Part shown: positions 52,585 through 63,875 of the stretch, one piece after another
Layout of the letters: every line of letters starts with the position of its first letter
Position numbering within the stretch: position 1 is the stretch's first letter
Assembly (NCBI GenBank): GCA_045641165.1
Contig: JAZUGL010000006.1
Span: forward strand, 1-64,000
Reading direction: 5' to 3'
Origin: Hennigella sp045641165
GTDB lineage: Bacteria; Bacillota_I; Bacilli_A; Mycoplasmatales; Mycoplasmoidaceae
Length of the DNA stretch: 64,000 nt
Notes under the pieces: generated by a model
Seen by the model: only the letters and a program-made list of their open reading frames with translations
Database searches by the model: none
Told to the model about the DNA's origin: nothing
Made by a program: the position numbers and the translations under genes

Positions 52585-53157
52585 ATGTTGAATAATCAAG
52601 AAGTACTTCCTACTTCTAAGTGAATCTTAGAAGATAACAACACGTTTTTATCTAAGAAATGTAAACCAGTTACTTTCCCATTAGATAAGAAAGATATTGA
52701 GCTAGTTAATAAGATGGTTAGCTATATCGATGCTTGTTATCTTAATAAAGACGAACAATATGGGATCAGACCAGGCATTGCCTTGGCTGGGCCACAAGTA
52801 GGTTGTGATAAAAGAATTATTTATATTCATTTTGGTTTAGACAAAAAAGAATATCGATATCTTTTAGCAAATCCAAAGATTATTGCTACTAGTGTGCAAA
52901 AATGTTATCTCAAAGACTATGAAGGCTGTCTTTCAGTTAAAAAAGAGCACAAAGGGCATGTAGCTAGATACTACAGAGTTAAAGTAGAAGCAATAGATAT
53001 GCTAAACAATAACAAGAAGATTGTGATTGATGCAACGGATATACTTTCAATTTGTTTACAACATGAGATTGATCATCTTGATGGAATCTTATATTATCAA
53101 AGAATTGATAAAAACCATAAAGACTTATCTGATGATCAAACTCTAATTGCCTTCTAA
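52585..53157 (+). CDS. def: peptide deformylase
   Basis: This 190-residue metalloenzyme removes the formyl group from nascent proteins. Its three motifs are GIALAGPQ (near residue 70), EGCLS (Cys115 as metal ligand) and QHEIDHLDG (near 159). The start comes from reading upstream through TGA (SKWILED) to ATG 52585. No SD is present. It is followed by rnjA after 12 bases. Confidence 0.95.
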
Positions 53158-53169
53158 TTAGGAGAAAAT

Positions 53170-54861
53170 ATGGAAAATAATAAACCCACTACAGTCTTTG
53201 CTTTAGGTGGAATAGAAGAAATAGGTAAAAATATGTACATCGTCGAATACGATGATGAACTATTTATTATCGATTGTGGTAACAAATTCTCAGATGAAAA
53301 TGAATTACCAGGCGTTAGCTCAGTAATTTGCCCTTTTGATTATTTGGTTGAAAACCAAAAGAAAATAAAAGGATTAATTATTACTCATGCTCACGAAGAC
53401 CACATTGGTGGTGTTCCTTATCTATTAAAGACTGTTAATATTCCAGTAGTTTATGGAAGTTTACTGGTACAAAACATTTTAAAAAGAAAACTTAAAGAAC
53501 ATCCAGATGCTAAATTAAATAAATTTGTTGAAATGAAGGATGAAACAGTTATTGAAACTAAAAATTTCAAAATTGATTTCTTTAGAGTATGTCACTCTAT
53601 TCCATTATGTTTTGGTGTATGTTTACATACACCTAATGGGAATGTAGTAACATGTGGTGACTTTAGATTCGACTTTTCTGAAAAGATGGAACAAACAGAT
53701 ATTCATAAAATCTGTGAAGTAGCTAAAAGAGGTGTTGATTTACTATTATGTGAAACAACAAATGCTGAATCACAAGGATTTTCTGGTTCAGAAAAATTAG
53801 TGTTAGATGAGATAAGAAGACAAATAACTAAAGCTCCAGGTAGAGTTTTAATTACTACTTTTGCTTCTAACTTAAGAAGAATTCAAAATATTATTGAAAT
53901 TGCCATTAACTTAGGCAGAAGAATATGCATTATTGGTAAAACAATGGATGATAACATTAGAACATCTATTGCTACTGGTTTACTAAAGACATTTAAAACA
54001 GATTTTGTTGAACCAGCAGATATTAAAGATACACCTGATGAAGATCTAGTTATTATCTTAACTGGTTCTCAAGGAGAACCAACAGCCGCTTTAAATATGA
54101 TGGCAGGTGGAAAATATCCTCACATTGTTTTAAAACCAAGTGATACATTATTATTTAGTTCTAATCCAATTCCTGGAAACTTTGCTCAAGTTGAAGAACT
54201 AGTTAATAAACTATATAAATGTGGTATTAGAGTAATTCAAAACTCTTCTAGTACTAAATTACATGCTTCAGGACATGCTACACAAACTGAACTAGAATTA
54301 ATGGTTAAGCTTGTTGCGCCTAAGTATATAGTTCCTATCCATGGTGAATATAAAATGCTTTCCGCAATGGAAGAAAATGTTACTTTCTTAGGAATTCCTA
54401 AAGAAAGATACATCCAATTAACTAATGGTCAAAAAGTTAAATTAATTAACCATGAGTTAATTGTTACAGATGAATTTGTTGATACTAAAGAAGTTTATGT
54501 TGATGGTAAAAAAATCAATGAAGATAACTCTAAAGTATTAGGAGCAAGAAGAATACTTGGAACTGATGGAGTATTTAATGCTACTATCGTAATTGATAGA
54601 AAAGCAAAGAAGATTATTGGTTTACCAGTTTTAATTACTAGAGGTTGTTTCTATGCTAATACTTCTATTAGCTTAATTAAAAAGATTGGCTACTCTATCA
54701 AAGAAAATATTGAAAGAGAAATGCAAAAATCTAAACAACAAATTACTAACCAAACAATTAGAAAGATTGCTGAAAACACAATTACTTTCTTTGTATGAAA
54801 GAATAAAAATAAAAGACCGCTTGTTAAAGCTACAGTCTTTGATGAATCAATATCTAAATAA
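53170..54861 (+). CDS. rnjA: ribonuclease J
   Basis: This 563-residue metallo-beta-lactamase/beta-CASP nuclease processes and decays RNA. The zinc site is THAHEDHIGG (His73, His75, Asp77, His78), with CHSIPLCFG, CGDFRFD and the beta-CASP HGEY segment later. TAGGAGAAAAT precedes the ATG. The frame passes one TGA near the end (FFVWKNK) to TAA 54861. It shares a transcript with def. Confidence 0.95.
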
Positions 54862-54888
54862 CCAGGTAACTGATTATTTTTTTATATT
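54856..54888. terminator. weak terminator between rnjA and MFS 1
   Basis: AAATAACCAG and CTGATTATTT pair with one mismatch, followed by seven T residues. Confidence 0.5.
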
Positions 54889-56360
54889 TCCATTTCAGAA
54901 GCTAAGGCAAAATCAATGCCTACTTTTTGACTTTTTGGTGGATGTTTAGTATGAATTGCATAAGCAGCAATAAAGATAATTGCCATAGCTGCTACGACAA
55001 AGAATGTAGACATATTAATTAAGTGATTTGTTTGGGCATATAAATGGATATCTCATCCAGTTCAAATATCAAAGATTGGTCCTTTATAAATATTGTTGAA
55101 AGCAGAACCAAGGGTTACTCCTGCAGCCAAACATGTATTAAATACACCTACAGGTGTAATAATATTTGTTTTAAAGAAATGCTTTGTAACCATAGTACCA
55201 ATTAATACTGGAAGAATTAAACCAAAGGCTAAACCATTTAATAAGTTTGTTGCAAAATAGAATGGAGCATTTAGGAAGTATTCGCTTTCAATTGTGTTTA
55301 GACTAAGATTTAAACATCAAATTAAGCATCCACTTAAAACAATTACTCACTTAGCTGTCTTTTGTTTTTTTGATAAAGCAGCAGCAACTATTGCTGTACC
55401 AGCAAGTTGCCCGACAGCATACATTAAAGAGAAATATCCTTCAAAGTATTTAATTGGATAAGGTTGAGGATTAATTAAGTTTGGTGGAATAGTCCCTATT
55501 TCAGCCAAAAAGACTAATTGAGTAATAGAAGTAGGTCCAGAAGTAATTCATCTAGCAAAACCCAAACAAATAGCTGCTAAACCAACTAAAACAACAACTG
55601 ATCAATCATGTTTTGTTTTAACTGTTTCCCTAAAATGGAAACTTTTAAACAATTGTTGTTTGTTTTCTTTAATAAGAATAACAATAAAGAAAGATATCAT
55701 GATAGCAACTACTGCACAAATTCATAGATATTTCATAACATCTATATAAAGTGTTGGATCAATAAACACTTCATACATATCTGGTAAAAAACTACAAGCA
55801 ATAGATTGACCACAGCTTGTAACTATTTCAGCTATTGCTGGTGGAATAGCAACAATTGAAACTAGTTTAAAGATTTTGGCAGATCTGTCTTTTTCAACAA
55901 ACATTAAGTTGAAAATACCAATAATAGATGCACCTACACCTGTACCGATAGATTGAATAATGTTAGTAACATTATTAGGAGCTAAAAACATTGGTAGTAA
56001 TGTTGCAAACTGAATTGCTAAAGAAATATAAATAACATTCTTTCTTGATTTAGTTTTGTAACTTAAAACATCTGTTAGTGGTCGATAAAGTAAACCAGCA
56101 AGACCATAAATAGTTAAAGGAAGTCAAAATCATATTCCTCGATCTCCGCCATATTCAGCGTTGTTGATGGCAATATGCATCTGACCTGTATATTCGCGAC
56201 AAAATAGTGGTGCCATTCAATAAAAAATAAATAAAATGAACAACAAAACTTCATTTCTAGAAGCTAGTTTCAATTTCTTAATTAAAATGCCTGTTCCGCC
56301 AACAGTTAAAGACAGAATTAAAACATTAATAATTATGGCTGTAATTTGGGCTAATTCCAT
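54882..56360 (-). CDS. MFS transporter 1 (paralogue of 56438-57880)
   Basis: This 492-residue protein has about 12 hydrophobic helices and the interdomain layout of a major facilitator. It is similar along its whole length to the next gene (REYTGQMHIA versus REYTSQMHMA; KSRKNVIYISL in both; a C-terminal KKHPPK/TKHPPK). The substrate cannot be read from the sequence. Both carriers lie beside fumC, so a dicarboxylate or amino acid is possible. Eight or more tryptophans are TGA-encoded. Confidence 0.8.
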
Positions 56361-56437
56361 GGCTATTTATATTATTATAAATATGTTATTAAAATTACTT
56401 AATTTTAATAAAAAACCAATGTATTACTATACATTGA

Positions 56438-57880
56438 TTAATCGTCCATATCTTGTTGGTTTTTTACCCTGTTAACTCTGATACGTTTTGGTGGGTGTTT
56501 TTTTTGAATGAAAAAGGCACTAGTAAACATTGTTCACATCAAAACCATCGTAGCAATAACACAAATAATTACAATTCAATTAACTTTAACAAATTCATCT
56601 CATTGTAATTCGCCACCAGCAAACACATTTTGTTTCATAAATGTATTAAAGAACTGACTTGAGCATATTCCAATAGATAAACCAAGGTTATAAGTTGTTA
56701 CTGGTGTAATCTTGTTTGTCTTAGCAAAGAACTTATTCATTACCATACCAACTATTAAGTTGTATGTGATACCAAAGGCAAAACCATTAATGATGTTTAA
56801 TGGCAATCTTGCATATACATTTAAAACAGATGCTTGACAAACAGCATAAACTATTCATAAACCAGAAGCAATAGAAAAGATGGCTAATTTATTCATCTTT
56901 TTAACTAGATAGAATCCACAAAGAATATTAGCAGCCATTTGCCCTACAGTAAATATTACTGATAAGTATCCTTCATAGCCATTAGTTGAAACACCTTGGT
57001 GTTTAGCAATGTAATTTAATTCAGTAATTGCTGTACCACCTGATGTAGTAAATTTAATAAATGAAGTTATGGCTGCAGCTAGAATTAGTAAGGCAACAAC
57101 TCAACCGTCTCATTTGTTTCTAACTGGTTCTTTATATTGGTTATCCTTGTATAGTAGTGCTGTCTTTTCTTTGATGAATAAAGCAGTAATAATTGTGGCA
57201 ACAATACAAATGATTCCTATTACTCACATGTATTTAACAATATCTATATATTGTTGTCAATACTCAGGAGTGGGTGTATCAGGTTTAACAGGCAAGAAGC
57301 TTGTTACACAGCATTGTAATACTGATGAAATAAATTCAGCTATTAGTGGTGGTAATGATAATAATGAAACAGTAACAAAGACTTTTTTCTTTGCATATTG
57401 TTCATTAAACATTAAGTTAAATACAGCAATACCACTAGCGCCTATACCCACTGTAATTGATTGAATAACATTGGTTACAAAACATGGATAAACTACCATA
57501 GGAATTGCTCCTAACAATTGAATACCTAAAGAAATATAAATTACATTCTTTCTTGATTTAAGTCTATGACTTAGTAAATCATTTAATGGTTTTCAAAATA
57601 AACCAATAATTCCATAAACAGTAACTGGCACTCAAAGCAAACCATTCAATCATGTGCCTTGAGTTGTTCCTTCCATTGCCATATGCATTTGTGAGGTGTA
57701 TTCTCTCAAAAGCATAGGAGCAATTCAATAAAGTGTATAAATGATAAAAAGCAACTTATAGTTTTTATCATCAAACTTGATTTTGAAAATTAATATACCA
57801 GAAACAACAAGTGATACTAATAAAACACTTAAGTTCAAGCAAATAGCAATTAGTTGATTTGTATCAAAAGCATTACTCAT
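56438..57880 (-). CDS. MFS transporter 2
   Basis: This 480-residue, 12-helix carrier is a tandem paralogue of the gene at 54882. The N-terminal half holds REYTSQMHM and the loop HRLKSRKNVIYISL, a version of the MFS motif A position after helix 2-3. It ends in a basic KKHPPKRIRVNRVK tail. A TATAAT at 57901-57906 on the minus strand is the likely promoter for both carriers. It diverges from fumC across 59 bases. No substrate can be assigned. Confidence 0.8.
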
Positions 57881-57924
57881 TTTTTCTAAAAATTAGAAAT
57901 ATTATAAAGTCATTTTAATTATTT

Positions 57925-57930
57925 TATAAT
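57925..57930 (+). promoter_or_regulatory. -10 box of fumC
   Basis: TATAAT nine bases before the ATG, with no SD. Confidence 0.5.
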
Positions 57931-57939
57931 TAAAACACT

Positions 57940-59310
57940 ATGAAAATGAAAATGATGAAGGATACGCTAGGCACCATAGCTGTTCCTGCAAATGTATATT
58001 GAGGTGCACAAACACAAAGAAGTAAACAAAACTTTACTATCTCTGATGAAAAAATGCCTAAGCAATTAATTAAGTGTATTACTTATATTAAGAAAGCTTG
58101 TGCGATTGCTAATGCTAAAGCAAAAAAGCTTGATCCAATTAAGGCTAAAGCTATTGTTAAAGTATGTAATGAAGTATTAGCTGGTAAATTAGATGATAAC
58201 TTCCCTCTATCTATTTGACAAACAGGCAGTGGTACACAAACAAACATGAATGTTAATGAAGTTGTTGCTTATCGTGCTAATGCTTTAGCAAGAAAAGACA
58301 AATTCATTCACCCTAATGATCATGTTAATATGTCTCAATCAAGTAATGACGTATTCCCGACAGCTATGCATTTAGTTGTAGCTACTTTAACTAAAGAAAA
58401 ACTGTTACCTAATTTAGATACTTTAATTAAGGAACTAAAGAAGTTGGTTAGAAAGAACTGAAACATCATTAAAGTGGGTAGAACCCACTTACAAGATGCT
58501 ACACCAGTAAGATTGGGACAAGAAATCTCTGCTTGAGTAGCTATGCTTGAAAACTCTAGAGACATGATTAAAGATGCAGCTAAATATGTTAATAAACTAT
58601 GTATTGGTGGTACAGCTGTTGGTACTGGTTTAAATACACCAAAAGGTTTTGATAAAGCAGTATGTGCTGAATTATCAAAGATGATTGGAATTAAATTTAG
58701 TCCTTTAGCTAACAAATTCCAAGGTTTAAGCTCAAAAGATTCTTTATCTCATTACCATGCAGCTTTAAAAACATTAGCTGAAAGCTTAATTAAGATTGCA
58801 AACGACGTAAGATTCTTAGCTTCAGGTCCAAACTGTGGTATAGGAGAAATAATTATTCCAAGTAATGAACCAGGAAGTTCAATTATGCCAGGAAAAGTAA
58901 ACCCTACACAATGTGAAGCAATGATGATGCTATGTATTAGAGTAATTGGTAATGATACTTGTGTTACATTAGGTGATGCAATGGGTAACTACCAATTAAA
59001 TACATTTATGCCAATGATGATTTATTCTATAAATCAATCTATTCATTTGCTTGCAGATGGTATGGATTCATTTACAAGAAAATGTGTAGTTGGTATTAAA
59101 CCTAACAAAAAGAAAATTGAATACAACTTATATCGTGATTTAATGCTTGTTACTGCTTTAAATGTTAAGATTGGTTATGAAAAAGCTGCTGATATCTCTA
59201 AATTAGCGCAAAAAGAATCAATCACATTAAAAGAAGCTGCTAAAAAACTTGGTTATCTATCTGAAGCTGAATTTGATAAGATAGTTGTTCCAAGCAAGAT
59301 GGTTGGATAA
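57940..59310 (+). CDS. fumC: class II fumarate hydratase
   Basis: This 456-residue enzyme converts fumarate and malate. QTGSGTQTNMNVNEV and GGTAVGTGLNT favour fumarase over aspartase (which has GAGTSTNMN). GSSIMPGKVNP, the superfamily signature with the catalytic loop, lies near residue 311. It is oxygen-stable and cluster-free. A full TCA cycle is not expected in a Mollicute, so it may recycle fumarate from PurB or use imported dicarboxylates. It stands alone, divergent from two carriers. Confidence 0.93.
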
Positions 59311-59318
59311 AAAGTAGA

Positions 59319-59660
59319 CTATTCAGTCCTTAAATTATTAAGTTTAATTAACTTAATTAATAGGTTGTGGTCTTGGATAACCATTTGTTCTAATCTATCA
59401 AGTCTAGCTGACATATCCAATATTAATTGTCTTAAACTAGGTTGTTTAGATTTTGGGTTTGTTTTAATTAAAACAGGCTTAGTCTTTTTAGGATCAAGAA
59501 CTAAGAAACGTTTATTGTTATCTAATTGATTTATTTGGGTTTTATTCATAACTAAAACATCAAATTCTTTTGTAATTTGATTATATGAGGTAAATTTTTC
59601 AAATTTGTCCATTAAATTATCTACCCCTATATGGGGTAGCTCCCATATAGAACTAGTCAT
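59319..59660 (-). CDS. small coiled-coil family protein, intact copy
   Basis: This 113-residue protein starts MTSSIWELPHIGVDN and has a linker (KTKPVLIKTNPKSKQPS). A C-terminal heptad region (RQLILDMSARLDRLEQMV) follows. It is the full-length relative of the broken copy at 27599-27938. Its 5' coding region contains a hairpin, CTACCCC-ATATA-GGGGTAG, whose position and pairing are kept in the other copy by changed base pairs. Function is unknown; the coiled coil suggests oligomers. Confidence 0.7.
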   Translation of the reverse strand: MTSSIWELPHIGVDNLMDKFEKFTSYNQITKEFDVLVMNKTQINQLDNNKRFLVLDPKKTKPVLIKTNPKSKQPSLRQLILDMSARLDRLEQMVIQDHNLLIKLIKLNNLRTE

Positions 59661-59681
59661 AAAAAAATAAATTTGGCTAAA

Positions 59682-60848
59682 CTATTTTAATTTATTTTTA
59701 GCTAAAGTAACAATATCTACACCAAGTTTTTGGTTGACTTCTTCAACTATTTTTTCTAGTTTTGTTTTTCTTTTATTAATAATCTTGTCTTTATTAGATG
59801 ACTTATCAATCTTTTGCAGTTTAGCTAATCCTATACCAACTAATCTAATTGGTTTATTGCCGTTGTAGATTTGCGAAAATAGTCTTGTAGCAATGTTATA
59901 AAGATCTTCAAAACGATAAATGAGTTTATTTTGTGATTCACTTTTTGTGTATTGTTTATAAATATCATATTTATAAATAACACTTACTACTGAACCTGCC
60001 ATTTCATAACTTGCAACTTTATCTGCAAGTTCTTCAGCAATGTATTTAAAGGTTGTTTCAATTTCTATTGGATCAGTTGAAGGATCTAATAAAGTGTGAC
60101 TGACAGATAATGATTTGGGATCATTTTGACTAACATCAACAAAATCAGAACCATTGCCTAAGGCATTTTCTTTTATGTCATATCAATAACTACCTAATAA
60201 CCATTCAAGATGTTTAATGTCATCATATTTAGCTAAATCACCAATAGTATTTATGCCAATACTTTTCATTTTCTTAGCATTAGCTGGACCAACAAAGAAC
60301 ATTTCTTCTATAGGCAATGGTCAAATTAATTTCTTTAAATCATTTTGATTTAAGATAGAAGTTATTCCTCTTGGTTTGTGCAAATCTGTTGCCATTTTGG
60401 CTAAGAATTTATTTCAACTAATACCAATAGAAACTGGTAGTTTTAAGTATTTATAAACATCATTTTGTATTTTTCTAGCTAATTTGATTGGACTACCATA
60501 TCTTTTTACAGTTTGTGTAACGTCTATTCAACATTCATCAATAGACATTTCTTGACAAATGTTACTAAAATGTTTTTTGATAAAATCAAAAAACTCTCTG
60601 CTTTTTTGTTCATAAAGTTGATAATGTCCATTAACTATTGTTGCTTGCGGGCATAATTGGTGAGCATATCACACTGGCATAGCTGCTTTAACACCAAATT
60701 TTCTTGCTTTATAGTTAGCTGTTGAAACAACTGATCTTTTATTTCTACCACTAACAATGATTGGTTTATTTCTAAGCTTGGGGTTTACCGCTTCTTCACA
60801 ACTAGCAAAGAAGGCATCTAAATCTAAATGGAAAATAAGCTTATTCAT
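59682..60848 (-). CDS. dinB: DNA polymerase IV
   Basis: This 388-residue Y-family polymerase copies damaged DNA. FHLDLDAFFASCEE at the start and MSIDECWIDVT near residue 103 supply the catalytic acidic residues. VSIGISWNKFLAKMATDLHKP and the helix-hairpin-helix and little-finger regions follow. Its ATG overlaps the tlyA stop by one base. It ends before a possible beta-clamp motif; none is obvious. Confidence 0.93.
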
Positions 60849-61591
60849 TATTGTTTCCTTAAATATACAATAAATTCTCTATTGTATCCTTTAGCTCCTA
60901 AAATAGGTGAAGCAATAACTTCACTTGCTAACCAATGAAGTTTATTGGCATGTCTAATTACGCTATTAATTGCTTGTTTATGATATTTATCAGGAACTGA
61001 GCCTTGACATTTATCAAGAATTTCTTTTGTTAATTCAAATTGGGGTTTAATTAACAAAATAATTTCCAATGGATAGTTAAATAAGAAGTTAATTCTATCT
61101 AAGATTTTAGTAGATGAAATAAAACTAACATCACAAGCAATAAAATCAATCTTTTGATCAAATTGGTTTGGTTGCATATGGCAAAAGTTTGTTTGCTCCA
61201 TCAACTTTAAAGTTGATGAATATGTATTTTTTAATGTTTTATCAAATTGGTCTGTACCTACATCAACTGCATAAACAAATCTTGCACCAGATTGAAGCAT
61301 AACTTGGCTAAAACCGCCAGTAGAACAGCCTATATCTAAGCAAACTTTATCTTTTAAATTTATATCAAAATGTTTTAAACCTGTTAATAGTTTGATTGCA
61401 GCTCTTGAAACATAGTTAAACTCCTGTTTAACTTCAAGAGCAATCTTGTCTTTTTCATCAACATTAAAAGCTGGTTCAGTAATAACATTACCATTAACTT
61501 TAACACAACCAGCTTTAATAAAACTAGCAATTTTGTTTCTTGAATATTGAGAATTAGTCTTTGTTAAAAATTTATCTAATCTAATAGCCAT
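60848..61591 (-). CDS. tlyA: TlyA-family rRNA 2'-O-methyltransferase
   Basis: This 247-residue protein has an N-terminal S4 RNA-binding domain (RLDKFLTKTNSQYSRNKI) and an FtsJ-like methylase (SAM motif LDIGCSTGGF at 85-94, DVSFISSTKI later). TlyA proteins methylate 16S and 23S rRNA riboses and some act as haemolysins. I place the start at ATG 61591. A TTG at 61606 would add five residues but overlaps the TATAAT box (61606-61611). Confidence 0.9.
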   Translation of the reverse strand: MAIRLDKFLTKTNSQYSRNKIASFIKAGCVKVNGNVITEPAFNVDEKDKIALEVKQEFNYVSRAAIKLLTGLKHFDINLKDKVCLDIGCSTGGFSQVMLQSGARFVYAVDVGTDQFDKTLKNTYSSTLKLMEQTNFCHMQPNQFDQKIDFIACDVSFISSTKILDRINFLFNYPLEIILLIKPQFELTKEILDKCQGSVPDKYHKQAINSVIRHANKLHWLASEVIASPILGAKGYNREFIVYLRKQ

Positions 61592-61605
61592 ATTTTTACT
61601 ACTCA

Positions 61606-61611
61606 ATTATA
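61606..61611 (-). promoter_or_regulatory. -10 box of tlyA-dinB
   Basis: TATAAT on the minus strand, 14 bases before ATG 61591. Confidence 0.5.
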
Positions 61612-61630
61612 TAAAATTAATTATACATAG

Positions 61631-61636
61631 TATAAT
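61631..61636 (+). promoter_or_regulatory. -10 box of the BI-1-like gene
   Basis: TATAAT nine bases before ATG 61646; no SD. Confidence 0.5.
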
Positions 61637-61645
61637 TAACGCATT

Positions 61646-62467
61646 ATGGAAACAATCAATATTAATTCAAGCACTTATGTTGATCACCAATCAACACAAA
61701 AGCAATTTAATAAGAACCAAATTTCTTTATTAACTAAGTCAATGTTAATCTCTGGTATTGGTTTTATTATTATTTGTTTATTAAGTGAATTATTTGCTTG
61801 AGCTTTTAGTTTTGCTAATGTCCAAAACCAATTTGGTCTAGTAATGGGTTTAATCTTTGGTTTTTTAATTGTTAGTATGGCTATTAGTGCTTTATGAGCA
61901 AAGATCTTATGAAAAGGCAAAGCACCTGGTTTAACCTTTCTAGTTTATAGCATCTATATATTGACAATGTCAATATCTTTTGGTGCTGCTTTTAACTTCT
62001 TATGATTTGGTTTGGGTGAAGATAGTTATCCATTTTTATGTATTTGCTTTGCTGTTACTGGTTTAATCTTCTTATTAATTGCTTTGATTGCTAAAGTAAT
62101 TAGTTTAAAAGGTATTATCACATATGCTAAGATAGTTGGTGTTGCCTCAGTTATTATGATGGCACTATTCTTTGCCTTTTTAATTACTATGCTTGTCTTT
62201 GCTTTTACAGCAAACCCAGGCAAAGGTTTTGATTTAACAGCTGATGCTATTACATGAATGGCATTAGCATTTATGACTTTGGTTACTTTCTTTTATATCA
62301 TTCTTGATATAAGAGCAATCATGGGATTATCTGAATTCTATAACTATACTGGTTCAGAAACTACTGCTCCAGCAGTTGTTTGATATACAGGTTTTAGATT
62401 ACTAACTGATCTAGTTAATGTATTAATTCTTGTTATTTTATTTGCTTTAAGATTTATTAGAAGATAG
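61646..62467 (+). CDS. Bax inhibitor-1/YccA-like membrane protein
   Basis: This 273-residue protein has about seven hydrophobic helices after a soluble N-terminus of 25 residues. The overall plan and the closing segment (ALRFIRR after a helix) resemble BI-1/YccA proteins found in many Mollicutes, which are proposed pH-sensitive calcium-leak channels. The key paired aspartates are not certain here, so the call is moderate. It is followed by the HIT gene after two bases. Confidence 0.55.
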
Positions 62468-62469
62468 TT

Positions 62470-62871
62470 ATGAGTTGCGTGTTTTGTGATATTGTTGCTG
62501 GAAAACTACCTTGTAGAAAGGTAGCAGAAAATAAAAATGCTTTAGCATTTTTAGATATCACACCACTAGCTAATGGTCATACAGTAATTGTTTCTAAAAA
62601 ACACTATCCTGATTGACAAGCAACTCCTACTGATGTATTAAAAGATATGGTAGATTTAAGTAAAGAAGTGACAGATAAGATAGTTAAATCTAAATATAAA
62701 CCATGAGGTTTTAACTATTTATCTAATCAAGGTAAAATAGCTGGGCAAGCAATTTTACATGTTCATTTGCATGTTATCCCTAAATACTATAAGAACCAAG
62801 GTTTTAATTTAGCCCATGGAGAAATTGTTACTGATGATATTGAAAAAGTAGCAAAAGCATTAAAGATTTAA
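62470..62871 (+). CDS. HIT-family nucleotide hydrolase
   Basis: This 133-residue protein has the histidine triad HVHLHVIP (His97, His99, His101) and CVFCDIVAGKLP at the start. HIT proteins cleave AMP from adenylated lysine, sulfate or similar. The class is common in mycoplasmas (for example next to tRNA or surface-protein genes). It lies between two membrane-protein genes with spacings of two and one bases, suggesting a single operon of four or so genes. Confidence 0.94.
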
Positions 62872-62872
62872 G

Positions 62873-63844
62873 ATGAAACAAGAAAAAGTAAAAGCACCTA
62901 TAGAGCAAAGAATTAGAATTGCTTGTCGAACTATATCTACTATAGCAGTAGCTATATTTGCTGTTTATTTTATAGTAGATTGTATATTCTTGCATAAAGC
63001 TGTAGTTGGACAAGAAACACTAGATTGGAATGAAATGCTAAAGCAAGCTGCTAAATGATTAGCAGTAATCTTTATTATTGCTGGTAGTGCTTTGATCTTT
63101 ACTGAAGTAATTTGAGTAATAGTTGAAGTTATTAACTTTAAAAGAGACCCTAGGTGAAACACTTATGGTATATTTATTGGTTCTTGTTTGACTCTTTTAG
63201 GATTAGTTGCCATCATATGTGCATCTAACTTTATTAAGTATGATACATTCTTTATCCAAGAAAGTGGTTCAGGTTCAATAACATATACCCATAATGACTT
63301 TATGGTTTTCTTATCTTTATTATTTATCGTTTGCTGTTTCTGTTTAGTTGTTACATGAAAGAAAATTGATGCATTTAGCATCAATCTAGTAGAAAGTGAT
63401 GCTAAATCAATAATTCGTATCTTCAGCACTACACCACTTTTACTTTTACCATTTTTTATTTGGTTAGTTTTACCAGTAGATATATATGTTAGTACCAACA
63501 ATGTTATTGCTGAAATGCTTACTACAGTTATGGAAATGTGCTTTGCAGCAGTGTTTGTGGGTGCTTTTATGGAACTAGTTATCCAATTCTATAAAAACAT
63601 AAAGCTAGAATTGAAGAATAATAAACCAGTTATTGTTCTTTATATGATTGTTTTCTTAGCTGATTTCTGCTTATTTGTCATTAGCCAATCATTTGTAAAT
63701 GATTTAATGCAATTCCAATATGTATGGGTTAGAACATTAAGTATATGTGTGTGCCAACAAGTAACATGTGTAGCTGCCATCTTCTTGACTGTTTTTGATA
63801 ATAAGATCATAAATAGAAAAAAGCATGAAGATATCTATGCCTAA
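62873..63844 (+). CDS. multi-pass membrane protein, unknown
   Basis: This 323-residue protein has about eight hydrophobic helices and short loops. No family is recognised. It is basic at the N-terminus (KQEKVKAPIEQRIR) and carries paired cysteines in helices (VCCFC near residue 160; CVCQQVTC near the C-terminus). It follows the HIT gene by one base and precedes rpsD. It resembles the 61646 gene only in being hydrophobic. Confidence 0.7.
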
Positions 63845-63875
63845 AGCCAAATAATATGTATAATAGATAAAAGAT

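Noticed and set aside
57069..57464. 131-codon open frame on the + strand
   Set aside because: It lies antisense within the second MFS carrier; its hydrophobic content mirrors the sense gene.
57940..59310. Aspartate ammonia-lyase instead of fumarase
   Set aside because: QTGSGTQTNMN and GGTAVGTGLNT follow fumarase, where aspartase has GAGTSTNMN.
61592..61606. TTG start for tlyA five codons upstream
   Set aside because: The TTG overlaps the TATAAT box; ATG 61591 gives a normal TlyA start.
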